From Varanus komodoensis (lineage: Eukaryota; Chordata; Lepidosauria; Squamata; Varanidae): 64,000 nt of DNA. A program made the position numbers and the translations under genes. How positions within the stretch are numbered: the stretch's first letter is position 1; every line of letters begins with the position of its first letter. The stretch lies in the NCBI RefSeq assembly GCF_004798865.1, contig NW_025336429.1, forward strand, positions 2,448,325-2,512,324, in the 5' to 3' direction. Below the pieces are notes generated by a model. That model was given only the letters and a program-made list of their open reading frames with translations, did not search any database and was not told where the DNA came from. Shown here piece after piece: positions 40,880-52,177 of the stretch.

Positions 40880-41290
40880 ACCTACGTTCCGCAGGCATCG
40901 AAAGCGGCGCAGAACGGGCGAGCCGCCCGCCCCTCGCTGCCTCTCGGTTCCCTCGCGGTTAAAGGGACAGAGCCCTCCCGCCTAGCAAGGCAGGAAATGC
41001 AGGCGAGAGGGGGCTGTCCGTAGCGAAGGCATCTTTCTGCCCTGCCCGCCCGCCCGCCAAGCTGGGTCCGCCTTGGATTTCCTGCGGGGAGAAGCTGGTT
41101 GCATTCGGGGGCCGCGTGAGTGGAAGGTGCCTCTGGCTGGGGAAGGCAAGGCAAGGCGGGCAGCGCAGGCGGGCCCGGGCATCGGCCGCCTCCGGGTGGC
41201 TCTGACCCTTGGGCCATCCAGCCCCGGCAGTGGGGCTTGGGGCAGGAAGGGGGACTTGGCCAGCCCCGCCGCCTGAGCGCATCCTGGTTG
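40880..41290 (+). promoter_or_regulatory. CpG island, likely promoter and first exon of gene B
   Basis: Dense CpG (GCCGCCCGCCCCTCGC, GCCCGCCCGCCCGCC, CGGGCATCGGCCGCC) against an A+T-rich background. A plus-strand donor C|GTGAGT (GT at 41116-41117) could end a first non-coding exon. It would splice to an acceptor GTTCTCAG ending at 42036, just 248 bases before the gene B start codon. Confidence 0.65.
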
Positions 41291-41741
41291 AACCCGGTGC
41301 CAGACACGCAGAAGCAAATCATCGCCACAAATATTGCAGTGTAGCCAGGGTGGCTTTCCCTTTTCAAAACCCTAGACGCGGATCAGTTATAGGGAGAAGC
41401 CCCATGTCCCCTAGACGTCACCACGGGGCTGCTCCCTATAACTGAGGACTCTGCAGAGCCTCCCCTGGGAAGCTTCCTCTTTTCCCCCATGCATTTTCAT
41501 TCAGGCAAGCCTTTGGCATCTAAGCCAGTTAGTTGCTGAAGGGGTGGGCACTGAGTTTTCACTGGCTGGGTACTGCTAGTTCTCTTATCATTGCTTTTTA
41601 TTGAGTCATTCATATATTTGTTGTTCTGTTATTTGCACTAGGATTGCTTTCAGTCTGGATTTTATCATTCTCCAGTTTAAGCACCAGTTGAGAGAGGAAC
41701 GTTAGGATAGAAATAAAAGCAATGAAAGAAATGATTTATAA

Positions 41742-41992
41742 TAGTGAGCCAGGTGTAGTGGTTAAGATGCCAGGACTGGGACTGAGGTGATCCGGGTTCA
41801 AGTCCCCACTTGAGTCCCCATGGAGCCCACCGGGTGACTTTGGGCCAGTCCCAGACTCTCAGTCTAGCCTATCTCACAGGGTTGTTGTTGTAGGGATAAG
41901 ACTGAGAGCAGGAGGAGGAGGCTGATGCTTTGAGTCTTTGTGAGAATAGGCGGGATAGAAATCTCATTCATAAATAAATAAATAAATAAACA
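41742..41992 (+). repeat. MIR-like tRNA SINE
   Basis: tRNA head with B box GGGTTCAAGTCCCC, core TCACAGGGTTGTTGTTGTAG, tail AATAAATAAATAAATA. It lies within the probable 5' UTR intron of gene B. Confidence 0.85.
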
Positions 41993-42036
41993 CAACTCTA
42001 CTCACTGCACTGGCCTTCTCTTGTTTGTGTTCTCAG

Positions 42037-42284
42037 GAGCAAGGCCAGCAGCTGCTACCTGCAGGTGTGGCTGATGCCAAGCATTGCTGGGAAGAACCTG
42101 CTCTTGGTCCTCTGGGGTCGTCCCTTGCTCTGATGTCACTCTCAGCTCTCTGGGAAGAGATGGAGGCACCCAATTAAGCTGGGATCGGGGCCGTCATGGT
42201 CAGCGGTGGGCTGGGTGACCTTCCTGGCCCAAGCCTTTAGTTCCACCCGCTGACCAGGGCAGAGTGTGAAGCTAGGAAGTTAAT
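42037..42284 (+). other. Probable 5' UTR exon part of gene B
   Basis: Follows a good acceptor (CTTGTTTGTGTTCTCAG) and runs straight into the gene B ATG. It contains four upstream ATGs (42074, 42133, 42160, 42196), which could lower translation if the exon is transcribed. Confidence 0.45.
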
Positions 42285-43025
42285 ATGGAGAAAGGAGAGC
42301 CGGAAGGAGGCGGAGTGGAGGCTGGACTCAGTGAGGGAACCGGAGAACCTTTCCACATCGCTCCTGGGGAGACCTTGGGTCGTTTTCCAGAATGGCTGCC
42401 GCCACAACCCATTAGACGGGAGTTGGAAGCGGCACTGTTGTCACCGAGCTTGGAGGCCCAACGGCGAGATTTCAAGGTGGCTCAGTCTCCCCACTCCGGA
42501 GCAGGAATCCCACAACTGCCCACTGAAACGGTACCGTGGGGCGAGACCACGAAGGCATCGGTCCCCATTGAGCAAGGCATGCCTACCAGCCCCCAGGTGG
42601 GAGGAGGAGGAAGAGAGCAAACAAGTCGGCTTGGACAAGGCCTTTGGGAACCGGCCAAGCAGGTGTCCGACTTACCGGATCCTGGAGACAGAGGGAATTA
42701 TGGGAAGGCAAAGGGAAAGAGGCAAGGTGTCCTCAGCGCAGACCAAGAGCGCCGGCTTTTCCGGGAGTTCTCTTACAGAGAGGCGGAGGGACCCCGGGAG
42801 ATTTACCAGCAGCTGTACAAACTTTGCTACCAGTGGCTCAAGCCGGGGAAGCGGACGAAGGAGCAGATGGTGGAGGTGCTAATCCTGGAGCAGTTCCTGG
42901 CCATCTTGCCCCCAGACATGCAGAAGTGGGTGCAGGAAAGGGGCCCAGGCACCTCCGCCCAGGCAGTGGCCCTCGCAGAGGATTTCCTACGGAGGCGGCA
43001 GGAGAGCGGGAATCAGGGGGAGGAG
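42285..43025 (+). CDS. Gene B coding exon 1 (leader and SCAN)
   Basis: Start MEKGEPEGGGVEAGLSEG; the SCAN occupies the last third; donor GAG|GTGAGA, phase 0. The frame stays open past the donor to 43187, into L2-like sequence, so intron retention would give a SCAN-only protein. Confidence 0.92.
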
Positions 43026-46000
43026 GTGAGAGTTGCTGCGAAAGTCCTGCAAAAGGCAGTCTCCTGTTTCCTCCAAGGACGAGGCCCTTTTGGTGGTAGC
43101 ACCTCAGGCACGGAATGCTGGCATGCCCTCCCCAGAGATGCCCGCCTGGCACCTACATCTTTCAGCAACCGTGGAAAGATTTTTTAAAAATTTCCCGGGG
43201 TTTTTTTGGTTCTGTTTTGTTTTGAAATATACAAGGTTATGATTTTAGATATTTCCCTGCTGCTGTTTTTTCCTGTGGGTTAAGCTTTTAAAGGTTTTAT
43301 ATGATATTTTATCATACTGTGGTGCAGTTGTTAAGAGTGTGGGACTGAGACTCAGCTGAACCAGGTTCTAGTCCCTGCTCAGCCACTGGGGACCTTTTGA
43401 CCATTTGCTGACTCAGCTTCACCTACCTCACAGGGCTGTTGTGAAGATGAAAGGAGGAGGAGGAGGCCTTGCGTTCTTCCCATGGGGGAAAAGGGCAGGA
43501 TAAACCATGTTGTAAATGTATTGTTTTATTTATATTTGCGGACCTCTCAGGGAGTTATGGCTATAGAAATGTAAGTAGTAATACTAATCATACCGGCTAG
43601 ACTAGAAACGGCTCCTACAAATCAGAAAATCCATGTTTCCTGCTCCCACAGGTGCAGGGATCGATCCCAGAGGTCGCTGTGAGTTTCCTAGATGCAGCAC
43701 AAGCTACATCGGAAACTGCTCAGAGGTGGCACATCGGAGAGATCAAGACAGAGGGGGGAAAGGAGGCCCGCTTGCTAGGTAAGGGATTGGCTGTGTTTTC
43801 AGAACAGTTGGAAGAACCGGCGTGTTTCACCTGGAGAAGAGAAGCTTCAAACAAGACGCCTCAGCCCTCAATAGCTCTGAAGGTGCCCTGGCAAAGATGG
43901 AACAGGCTTGGTGCTCTAAACGTAGAGGCAGAAGTGGCAGGGAAGCAGATTCCAGCTAAGAATTAGGAGAAAATTTGTAGCTCTGTACTCTGACAGGGAA
44001 GTGCACTTTCTTGGGCGGTGGTAGGACATCTTTCACCAGGGGTATTTAAGTAGAGATTGGTTACAAGTGCTCCTTTTAGTATTTTTGTAACTTTAGAAGC
44101 ATATTGTGCCTTCCCACAACAAAATAACACTCGTTCCCAAATCAGTGAGTTTAGCACTCAGTTCAGGGCAGCAGGAATGAATTTGATTTTATTTCTGCAG
44201 TTGGATAATATAGCTTGGTTTGGGACCAGGCTTTGCAAAAGATCTCATTCTCCCATGTCCGGGTTTAAAATCTTCCAGGGAGGCCCTTCCTCTGGTTTCT
44301 GCACTACCAGAGACAAAGTTGGTGGAGAAACAAGACAGGGCCTTCTTGGTGGCTACCCCTAGGATCCAGAACTGAAGGAGGGGGCCAAACTAGCTGAAGG
44401 AGGTTCGGTTGGCCCCATCTGTGCTACTCTTTGCTGAAGGATTAGACATTTTTATTCAAGCAGGCCTTGTGCATATAAAGGGGTTTTATATTTGAGCTGG
44501 GTTTTAATTTTATTGTTTTTTTTTAATTTTGTTTTTTATTTATTTGCTTTAAGCTTGTTTTAACTAAATATTTATTTTAAATTTTGGTTCTTGTTGTTGT
44601 CAGTTGGTGCCAGTTCCTTGGTGAAAAGGTGGAAGATAAAACACCTCAGGGCACGATCTTTTAGGCCTGCCTTTGTTGAAGCCTATGTATAATTGTTATG
44701 AACTTCTTTGAAAGTTGTATGGATTTCATACAGATTATATATGTGTATTAAAACATTTTAATTATTTTTTTTTAACTGGGGGATACCTAGGATCTGTTCT
44801 CTGACGTATCATCAATATCAAAGCCATTGTAGGGCATGGAATGGCGGGGGTAAGAAGAGAACTATTAGCTGTGTACAGACCTGAATTTCTAGTAATATTA
44901 GAACCTGGACTTTTATTTATTTATTTTATTTATTTATTAAAACATTTTTATGCCGCCCCATTCGCCAAAGCCTCGGGGCAGCTTACAACAATAAGTTAGA
45001 TCATTAAAATATATACATTAAAATAAAATACAAATATACAATATAAAATAAGCCGCCCTGGCCAGATAAAATTTAATAATATTAACATTTAAAATGCTGC
45101 TTAAATAAAAAGGTCTTTGCCTGGCGCCGAAAAACAAATAATGACGGCGCCAGGCGGACCTCTCTGGGGAGCGCATTCTTTTCTGGAACACCGTTAGGTT
45201 TACGATTAACTAGGCGCATTGCTAATCTTCAGAGGGACGCCTACATAGTGCTCCCTGTAGAGGGTTGTGTTGTAATTTGGTTCTGTTGCTCTTTCAGGAA
45301 ATGACGGGTGGGTGAATGACCCTGATGGGGAGTCACAGGGGATGGCATCCCAAAGAACCCGTGGTGCAGAGCTGGAGGAGAGCTTTGTGAATCAAAATAA
45401 ATCAGAGCAAGATGAGTGGAGAAGAAAATCTACTGCTGGCAAAGAAGATGCCATCTGTGAAATAACACTCCAACAAAGGATGCACAAAGGAAAGGGAAGG
45501 AGTTTGTGCACTATGTGTGGGAAAAGCTTCAGTACAAAATCAAGCTTTAATAGACACCAGAGAATTCACACAGGAGAGAAACCATACAAATGTCCAGACT
45601 GCAGTGAAAGCTTTCTTGCCAGATCAAATCTCATCCGACACCAGAGAATTCACACAGGGGAGAAACCCTACAAATGCTCAGACTGTGGCAAGAGGTTCAG
45701 CCGCACTGCGAACCTCATCACACATCGGAGGAGCCACACAGGAGAGAAGCCATATAAATGTTCAGGCTGTGGGAAGACTTTTAACCAGAGTGCACACCTC
45801 CTGAGACATCAGAGAACTCATGTGAGGGAAAAGCCATACGAATGTGCTGACTGCGGCAAGGAGTTCATTCAGGGCACAGCACTTAGTGGTCATCAGAGAA
45901 TCCACACAGGAGAGAAACCATATGAATGCTCAGACTGTAGCATGAAATTCAGTGATAAATCAAGCCTCAACAGACATTGTAGGCTTCATACAAGAGAAAA

Positions 46001-46094
46001 ACCATACAAGTGCTCAGTGTGTTGGAAGGTGTTCTTCCAACGTTCAGTACTAATCAGGCATCAGAAGGCCCACATAGGAGAAAAAAATATGTAA
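42285..46094 (+). CDS. Gene B: SCAN domain C2H2 zinc-finger protein (three coding exons)
   Basis: Exons 42285-43025, 43652-43778 and 45298-46094 join in phases 0 and 1 to 554 residues. Residues 1-150 are an unusual Gly/Glu/Pro-rich leader. A full SCAN domain follows at about 153-235 (RLFREFSYREAEGPREIY, LCYQWLKPGKRTKEQM, LEQFLAILPPDM). There is a short linker with GEIKTEGG, an acidic stretch, then seven C2H2 fingers. There is no KRAB box and no room for one in the two introns as read. SCAN domains form homo- and heterodimers, so gene B could pair with gene C. Contact residues (-1,2,3,6): TSSR, ASNR, RANT, QAHR, QTAG, DSSR, QSVR. The stop falls inside the joint to an eighth finger. The ATG has A at -3 and G at +4. 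Confidence 0.9.
43060..43235 (+). repeat. L2-like LINE RT end inside gene B intron 1
   Basis: One frame (43033-43242) reads DEALLVVAPQARNAGMPSPE followed by SATVERFFKNF, the terminal L2-like ORF motif. It starts about 35 bases after the SCAN exon donor. Confidence 0.6.
43312..43520 (+). repeat. MIR-like tRNA SINE
   Basis: GTGGTGCAGTTGTTAAGAGT, B box AGGTTCTAGTCCC, core CTCACAGGGCTGTTGTGAAG. Confidence 0.75.
43652..43778 (+). CDS. Gene B coding exon 2 (linker)
   Basis: 127 bp between CTGCTCCCACAG and TAG|GTAAGG, phase 0 in and 1 out. It reads VQGSIPEVAVSFLDAA through EARLL, starting VQG like gene C's exon 2. Contains a sumoylation-type IKTE. Confidence 0.85.
44905..45210 (-). repeat. L2-like LINE 3' end, reverse orientation
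   Basis: TTTATGCCGCCCCATTCGCC, GGCAGCTTACAACAATAAGT, CTTTGCCTGGCGCCGAAAAA, ACGGCGCCAGGCGGACCTCT. It ends about 90 bases before the gene B zinc-finger exon. Confidence 0.85.
45298..46094 (+). CDS. Gene B coding exon 3 (seven C2H2 fingers)
   Basis: Acceptor TTGCTCTTTCAG; GA completes Gly, then NDGWVNDPDGESQGMA. Seven intact fingers run from CTMCGKSF to HQKAH, mostly with HTGEKPY joints. The frame ends IGEKNM at TAA 46089-46094 region. An eighth finger unit is visible after the stop in another frame (see next entry). Confidence 0.93.
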
Positions 46095-46180
46095 ATACTC
46101 AGACTGTGGCAAAAGATTTGTTAGTCTGTCATACCTTATCACACATCAGAAAATCCACATAGGAGAAGGCATTTTATAAC
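46089..46180 (+). pseudogene. Broken eighth zinc-finger unit after the gene B stop
   Basis: In the frame one base ahead of gene B, the sequence reads YSDCGKRFVSLSYLITHQKI then H, a clear C2H2 unit. The change of frame lies in the A-rich AGAAAAAAATATG joint. The first zinc Cys codon position reads Tyr (CKYSDC in place of YKCSDC), so the unit is decayed as well as out of frame. Confidence 0.8.
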
Positions 46181-46387
46181 ATTTCAGAGTTGTGGAAGAG
46201 ATTGTGTTGGAATTGTGCACCTTACTAAAAATCAGGGTTCACACAGGCTATCAGTCCAGTGTAGCAACCTATGAATGAGTGCCCGTTTGTTCAGAAACAT
46301 GCAAGCACCTGTAGAATCTCTCAGTTCTGCAGGTACTTTTAGAGAAAGTGTTTAAATCTTTGCCAACCAATACTCCCTTCATCTAAG

Positions 46388-46393
46388 AATAAA
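46388..46393 (+). terminator. Candidate polyadenylation signal of gene B
   Basis: AATAAA about 295 bases after the gene B stop. It is the first canonical hexamer in the 3' flank, but without an obvious GT-rich element. Confidence 0.45.
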
Positions 46394-46399
46394 ATTAGA

Positions 46400-47860
46400 A
46401 AACTACCTTTATAAAATTATCAGGTCACAAGGAAAGAACAGATGAGAGATGGGCAACTTCAGCTCTGGAGACCATTTTCACCCCCGGGACTCCCCATGAG
46501 TTGTATTCTTTTGGGCAATCCAAAAATTAGTTTTTAAAAAATTAAAAAGGTTAGGAGTGACAACAAGGTCAAATTTAGCTTGCAGACAAGCTAATTTTGA
46601 CCTTTTTGGTGCTCCAGACAGAAAATGTTTTTCACTAACCATATGGTCTCAGCTAACACATAGATCTGGATGTGATTCCCATTGTAAGCAACCCTTTCTA
46701 AAAGAGAAACACAATAACCTGGTTCACATGACACAATAACCCAGCATGTAGTATCTGCAGTATGGCTGTGTGTGTGAACAAACTTCCCAGAGAACCTGTG
46801 AGTTGTTTCGGGACTGTGGATCCCTGGGGTGGCTTGTTATGCCATCTGAACTCAGCAGAAAAATTTTATTGCGGCTTGCTGAGACTGGCTGGAGAACTGT
46901 CCAAAGACTCCTCCCTTGTTATGCAGCTTCCCTTTCTTTCAGTGCTTCAAAAAAGTGCAGCTGGAGCCGTCATCACCGCTATCATTGTTATTATTGCTAG
47001 GGCGGTGGTCTTTTGCAAGTGAACACTTAACAATGTGCATATGAACAAGGCAAGGTTTCCCAGCAGCTAATTTGTGCACAGTGGCAAAAGACCAGGGGAG
47101 ATGTAACGGTAAGAAAGAGGAGGGGCCTGATAGCACAAGTTGGGACCACGGATGGAGGTGGGAGAGCCACTGGATGATGTGCAGCAAAAGATGGGCTAGA
47201 TATCTTGGCAACGTGGTTCTCTCAGACTTAAATACTGAACTGCGAGTTCTGAGCAGTTGGGCTACGCATCACGACGAGCAACCCTGCAAGGTTTCCCTGG
47301 TGCACGTTTGTTCGTTCGTTTGTTTGTTTGGCCCGGGTGTGTCCAACAGACCATTACATGGTTCCTATGCTAGTGTGGTTTCCACCCTCCTTGCTCAGTC
47401 CTCCCACTGTCGGCACATATCCCATCAGCCACCACACTTGAAATGCCATCCCATGTTGGACGGCTGAATTAGCTCCCACAGAACCCCTCTTCTTTCCAGG
47501 GGACTCTGTGGTAGCTGCATACCAAGACTGGGGAAACCACGATGCTTGGTTCAAATGACCAGGGAAACCACGGTGAAGCATAGAAATCCTAGAACAGGTT
47601 GTTGTTTGTATTGTGGTTTCTAAAACACCCATTGAGCCATACTGAAACACCATGGCAGAATTCAGGTGGCTTCCATCCTTCAACACTTCTCTGATTCATT
47701 CTCCAGCTACTTCAGAAAAGGAGATATTAACACACACAGCCCGCACACACTTTTCAAAACTCTTTTTCAGAGTAGGTACTACTGCAGTTTTCTGAGCTTT
47801 TGAAAATCACAGGAATGCATGCAAATTAATGACTAAGAAGTAAGTAGAGGTAAATACAAA
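46400..47860. other. Intergenic, nothing recognised
   Basis: Convergent interval between genes B and C. Short chance ORFs only; no domain, splice-supported exon or repeat family could be identified. Confidence 0.4.
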
Positions 47861-47865
47861 CTTCT

Positions 47866-48004
47866 GCATAGCCTGAAGTGCCTGATCCTGCCTAATATCG
47901 GAAGCTAAGTAGGGTCAGGCTTGGTTGAAATCTGGATGGGTGACTTAATGTTGCAAAATGCCCAGAGACCTTTGGCTGTGGGCAGTATAGAAATGTAATA
48001 ATAG
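47866..48004 (+). repeat. 5S-rRNA-derived SINE
   Basis: Bases 47866-47944 follow 5S rRNA from the CCTGAA segment onward (ATCGGAAGCTAAGTAGGGTC, AGGCTTGGTTG, CTGGATGGGTGAC), including recognisable A-box and C-box regions of the internal promoter. The remainder is a LINE-like tail (CCTTTGGCTGTGGGCAGTAT, AGAAATGTAATAATA). The 5' third of 5S and the normal 3' end are absent, so it is not a functional 5S gene. Confidence 0.75.
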
Positions 48005-48138
48005 TAGAGGTGTTGCACATTTGCACTGTTTCTTTACTGCAGCTGCACAGATCTCCCATTTACTTCACCACCCTTAAAGTAGTGCAAATCCCCTTCCATT
48101 TACTTCCTCACGATTATATTTGTGTCTGTTTCTGTGGT

Positions 48139-48243
48139 GGGGGGGGGGGAGGGTTCAGCACTGTCGAATTGCAGTGACTGGAACAGCAAGCAGTCCAAAA
48201 AGGAACGGCAAAAAGTGTGTGTGTGTGGCCGGGGGGGGGGGGG
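48139..48243. repeat. Poly-G tracts and short (TG)n
   Basis: G runs near 48141-48150 and 48231-48243, with a short GTGTGTGTGTG between them. Confidence 0.8.
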
Positions 48244-49519
48244 TTAATATTTCCAATTTCTGGGGTGGACTCGGGGAACTGTTGATAAGGTAGGCAGTGC
48301 TAAGAGCGATCTGTTCAACACTTAGATCTGAGAGGATTATGTTGCTGAGAGATATTCCACTCCCCGCCAGCTGACCTTCAGTGCATCTTCTCTGGCCGCT
48401 GTTTGCCCCTTATCGATGCTTTTCATTCGGCGGCTTGGCAACTGGGCCCTCGCAACGACATACAGCGCAACATTTCACCACTTCTCTTAACTCACCAGGC
48501 AGGATCATAATATCATATAGCCGCGTACATTATTGTAAGAGCGTACTTGCAAAAGAGCAACAAGGAATGGGTTTTAAAACATTGGAAATATGAGTCGCAC
48601 CATTCTCGGGGGCAACAAAAATTCTGATAATGATATGACCACCTTGTGCTTTTTTGAGGTTCCACAACACTCTCTTCTCCAGCAAAAAGTATGGCAGTGA
48701 ACAAAACGGGATAGTGATCCGAGTTGCAGGGGTTAGCACAGCTCAATGAACTCAGTGAACACACTCAATGCAGCTGAGGGAATTCAATTGCTCAGCTCTT
48801 ATCTCTGTGGTGCTCCGCCTGATTTTCAAATGCCATTATTCATTCTGCATGTGGTCATTTCTCACCAGCATCCAGTGCTGGAACCTCATGGATGTGCAGC
48901 TCCTATTTTTCTTATCTGTACGGCTTCGAGTCCTTTCTTATACAAACTTAGCTGCAAAGATTAAAAGCCTGACTTCTGCAGCAAAGGCACATGGTGAGGC
49001 CTTTCCAGACATGGCCACTTTTAGAATGCAGACAGGAGATTCCCATGTGAATACTGTATGGCTGCTTGCTCATCTGCTCAGTTCTCTAAAAACTCTAACA
49101 TTTGTTCACTTTTTTTTTTTTTTGAATCCAGTGAACCTGTTGCATTCGTTTTTCCATCTTGTTCTTTCTCTTTTTATCAGACCTAATACGTGACTATTTG
49201 GGTTCTGGCTAGGAGTAGTACAATGTTAGGCTGAGGATTTTCAGGAATGATACTGTGCCTTCAATTAAAAGCTTCTTGTATGCATGTTCTGGCTGTTTTA
49301 TTATTTTCCATTCAGTATGACTTGAGAAGAATGTTATACATTGCCCCTAACTTTTTCGGGTTTTGCTCTCCATGGGTGAGCAAGTGGCTTTAATTGCAGG
49401 TTTGGTTCCATTATTTTCCACTTGCTTCTTTCTTTTATGGCAAAGTAGTGCCATAAAATGAAATTAAATGAAAGGAAGCCACTAATTAAAGGAGTCACAC
49501 CCACCCTTCAGGGAATGTG

Positions 49520-49975
49520 AGCTGACTTGTTGTTAGTCACGAAATAGTGTCTGACCCATGAACAACACTTCTCCTGGCCTTCCTGTCCTCCACCATCCCC
49601 CAGAGTCCACCAAAGCTCACACCAACTGCTTCAGTGACTCCATCCAGACACCCCATCCTCTGCCGTCCCCTCCTTCTTTTGCCATCTATTGTTCCCAGCA
49701 TTAAGCTCTCCTCCAGGGAGTCCTTCCTTCTCATTAGGTGGCCAAGTATTTGAGTTTCATCTTCAGTACCTGGCCTTCTAAAGAGCAGTCAGGGTTGATC
49801 TCCTCTAGGGCTGCCCAGTTTGATTACCTCGCAGCCCAAGGGACTCGCAGGAGTCTCCTCCAGCACCACAATTCAAAGGCCTCAATTCTTTGGCACTCAG
49901 CCTTCCTTATGGTCCAGCTTTCACAGCCATACATTGCAATTGGGAAAACCATAGCCTTGACTAATATAGGGCAAT
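49520..49975 (-). repeat. BovB (RTE-type) LINE 3' end, reverse orientation
   Basis: Reverse counterpart of 17905-18650. Minus-strand frames show MRRKDSLEESLMLGTIDGKR with RRGRQRM, and farther right MYGCESWTIRKAECQRIEAF with ELWCWRRLLRVPW. Confidence 0.9.
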
Positions 49976-50654
49976 TCATCCCTAATCCTTCCAACTGCAC
50001 TGGACAAGAAGAAAGCCAGAATCTGTAAACAGGAAGCTTTTTATTAACATTGGAAAGGACCATTGGCGAATGGGTCATACTTATGAATTGCCATGAAGAA
50101 CTGTCACTAAAGCCATGTAAGTTGTGGAGCTTCTAGCTTAATTCCACTTTTTTGCAAACTGGGGAAGTAATGCCTCAGTAGCACCATCATTCCAAAAATA
50201 ATTCAAACATGTATGTCTATGCAGACAGGCTAGTGAAATTTTCAGGGGCTAATAGATTAACAGTGCAATCGATGCATTCTTCAGAAGCCAGTCCGACTGA
50301 GTTCGTATTAACTCACACATAAGCAAGTGGGCAGGATGCATTAGCTTTGCATGAAGTTAGGACAAACTCTGCCTCCTAGGCCTTCCTCAAAAGTTGCAAT
50401 TACAAGTGACCTGTTATGCTCAAGTACACCAAAGAAAACTTACCAGACAAAACATTCCTCTCTCTCTTAACTGTTACCTGTTCCTTCTACAAAACTTGTC
50501 TTCTTGCTTGCTGTTTTTTTTTTTTTTTTAAATCTGGTGCTTTGTCCCATATAGTCGTATGGAATACTTTCGGTATTTCCATCCCTTACACTGTGCCTTA
50601 ACACTGCAGTTGTTTCCTGCACCAAATATATTACAATTTGTTAATACAGTTAAC

Positions 50655-50755
50655 GAATTTTAATTGTTATAAGCTGCTCTGAGTAAAGTGGATGCATTGG
50701 AAGGCCAGGACATAAATATTTGAAGGAAAATACATACATAAATAAAAATGCTGAA
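50655..50755 (+). repeat. L2-like LINE tail
   Basis: GTTATAAGCTGCTCTGAGTA, then AT-rich tail with CATAAATAAA. Confidence 0.4.
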
Positions 50756-51894
50756 TAAATGTGATGATACAAATTTATTAGGAATCGTTTGTTCTTTACA
50801 AAAGGAAGTGACGTACATTACACTGTTTGTGAAGGGGACGGGTTTTCTGTCCCATGAAAATTGCCCCTGTGGTATACTGCTCAGCATGTGAAACTTCAGG
50901 TACTATGAATAATACTAGTAACCATGAAAGAAAGTGTGATGAGCTATGGGGCAGGGAAAAGTAAAAAACCGTGAGAGACACGTGTTCCCCATCCTGCACA
51001 TACAGAAGTCACACACCTGGGGAACAAAAGATGTTGGTGACAAAACACTTAGTTGGCCAGCTCCTTCCTGGCCTCTTCGTAGGCACCCAGAGCGGTTTAT
51101 TCAGTTGCTGTTGGAAATGCAGATCTACAGACTGAGCAAATGAATGGGAGGTAGAGGGAAAGACATTCCTTTCAGCTCCAGGTGAGCACCTTTTTAATGT
51201 GATTCCTGTGTGGTTTCGCATCAGGGAAAGGAGAGCCAGCACAGTGCATTTCCTACTGTGCTAAATTTCTCCTTGCATGGGGAGTTGGATTTATTTATGT
51301 CTGCACACCTGAGTAGTCAAAATCACAATTCGCCCTCACCACCATCACTGCCAGGCTGAAATGATCAAAGGTCCAATTCAGCTTCTGCAGAATTCTCCCC
51401 CATTAGGGAGCTGTGTGTGAATGGACCACACTATTTTAGACTTCTGGTGGGGGAGAAAGTGCGCTTTTATTTTCCGTATTTGTATGTCTGCTGCCCATTG
51501 CTTACATTTTTAGCATTTTATACATTCCTTGCAAGAAAAACCCACGAGCACCATCTCCAGAGGGCAGAGTTACATACCCTGGAGCCTAATTTAGGGATTG
51601 TTCCAGACGGTGGTTCCATCCCCATGATCCTGACTGTTGGATGGTTCCCTAGCCTTGATAGTTTTTCCCCCATTCTAAATATTGAAGTGCATCTTCTAAG
51701 GCTTAGTTACTGGCAGAGTTGGCGATGTCTGTTCAGCCTTTTGTTCAGGTTGCCCTTGCCTACCACGGGCAATCTCCAAAAACTTTCCTGAAATGGAATT
51801 CAGCCGCTGGGTCTCTGCATCCCTGGGCTAGAATTCTTTTCCTATTTGCATGCTATCTTTTTAAGCTGCCCTTTCTCCCTTGCCTCCTACTAGA

Positions 51895-52105
51895 CTAACA
51901 ACTGGCACAGTGGTTTAAGCATTAGCCCGGGACTTGGGAGGTTGGGGTTCTAGTCCCCACTCAGCCATGAGGGACACTGTGTGACTTTGGGCCTATTCTA
52001 CCCCACAGGGTTGTTGCTGTGAGGATAAAGCAGAAAGGAGAACCTTATAAACTGCCTTGCGAGAGAAAGAAATTTAATGAATTTAATGAATAAACATATA
52101 TGAAC
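51895..52105 (+). repeat. MIR-like tRNA SINE
   Basis: CACAGTGGTTTAAGCATTAG, B-box-like GGGGTTCTAGTCCCC, core CCACAGGGTTGTTGCTGTGA. Confidence 0.75.
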
Positions 52106-52171
52106 TAATTATTCCAGTGCTTAATTGACTGCCCCTCTGTTCCTCTTACCTTAGTAAGAAAAACAATCAGC

Positions 52172-52177
52172 TTTATT
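52172..52177 (-). terminator. Possible polyadenylation signal of gene C
   Basis: AATAAA on the minus strand, about 1.3 kb past the gene C stop. It is the nearest canonical hexamer I could find. Weak evidence. Confidence 0.25.

Noticed and set aside
40882-41367. Minus-strand ORFs up to 161 codons
   Set aside because: They lie in the CpG island, where stops are rare because of base composition. Several overlapping frames are open at once and none shows a domain.
44260-44760. Possible forward L2-like 3' end between gene B exons 2 and 3
   Set aside because: AT-rich and too diverged; no family motif could be confirmed.
47866-47944. A functional 5S rRNA gene
   Set aside because: The 5' third and the normal 3' end are missing and a LINE-like tail follows, so it is a SINE copy.
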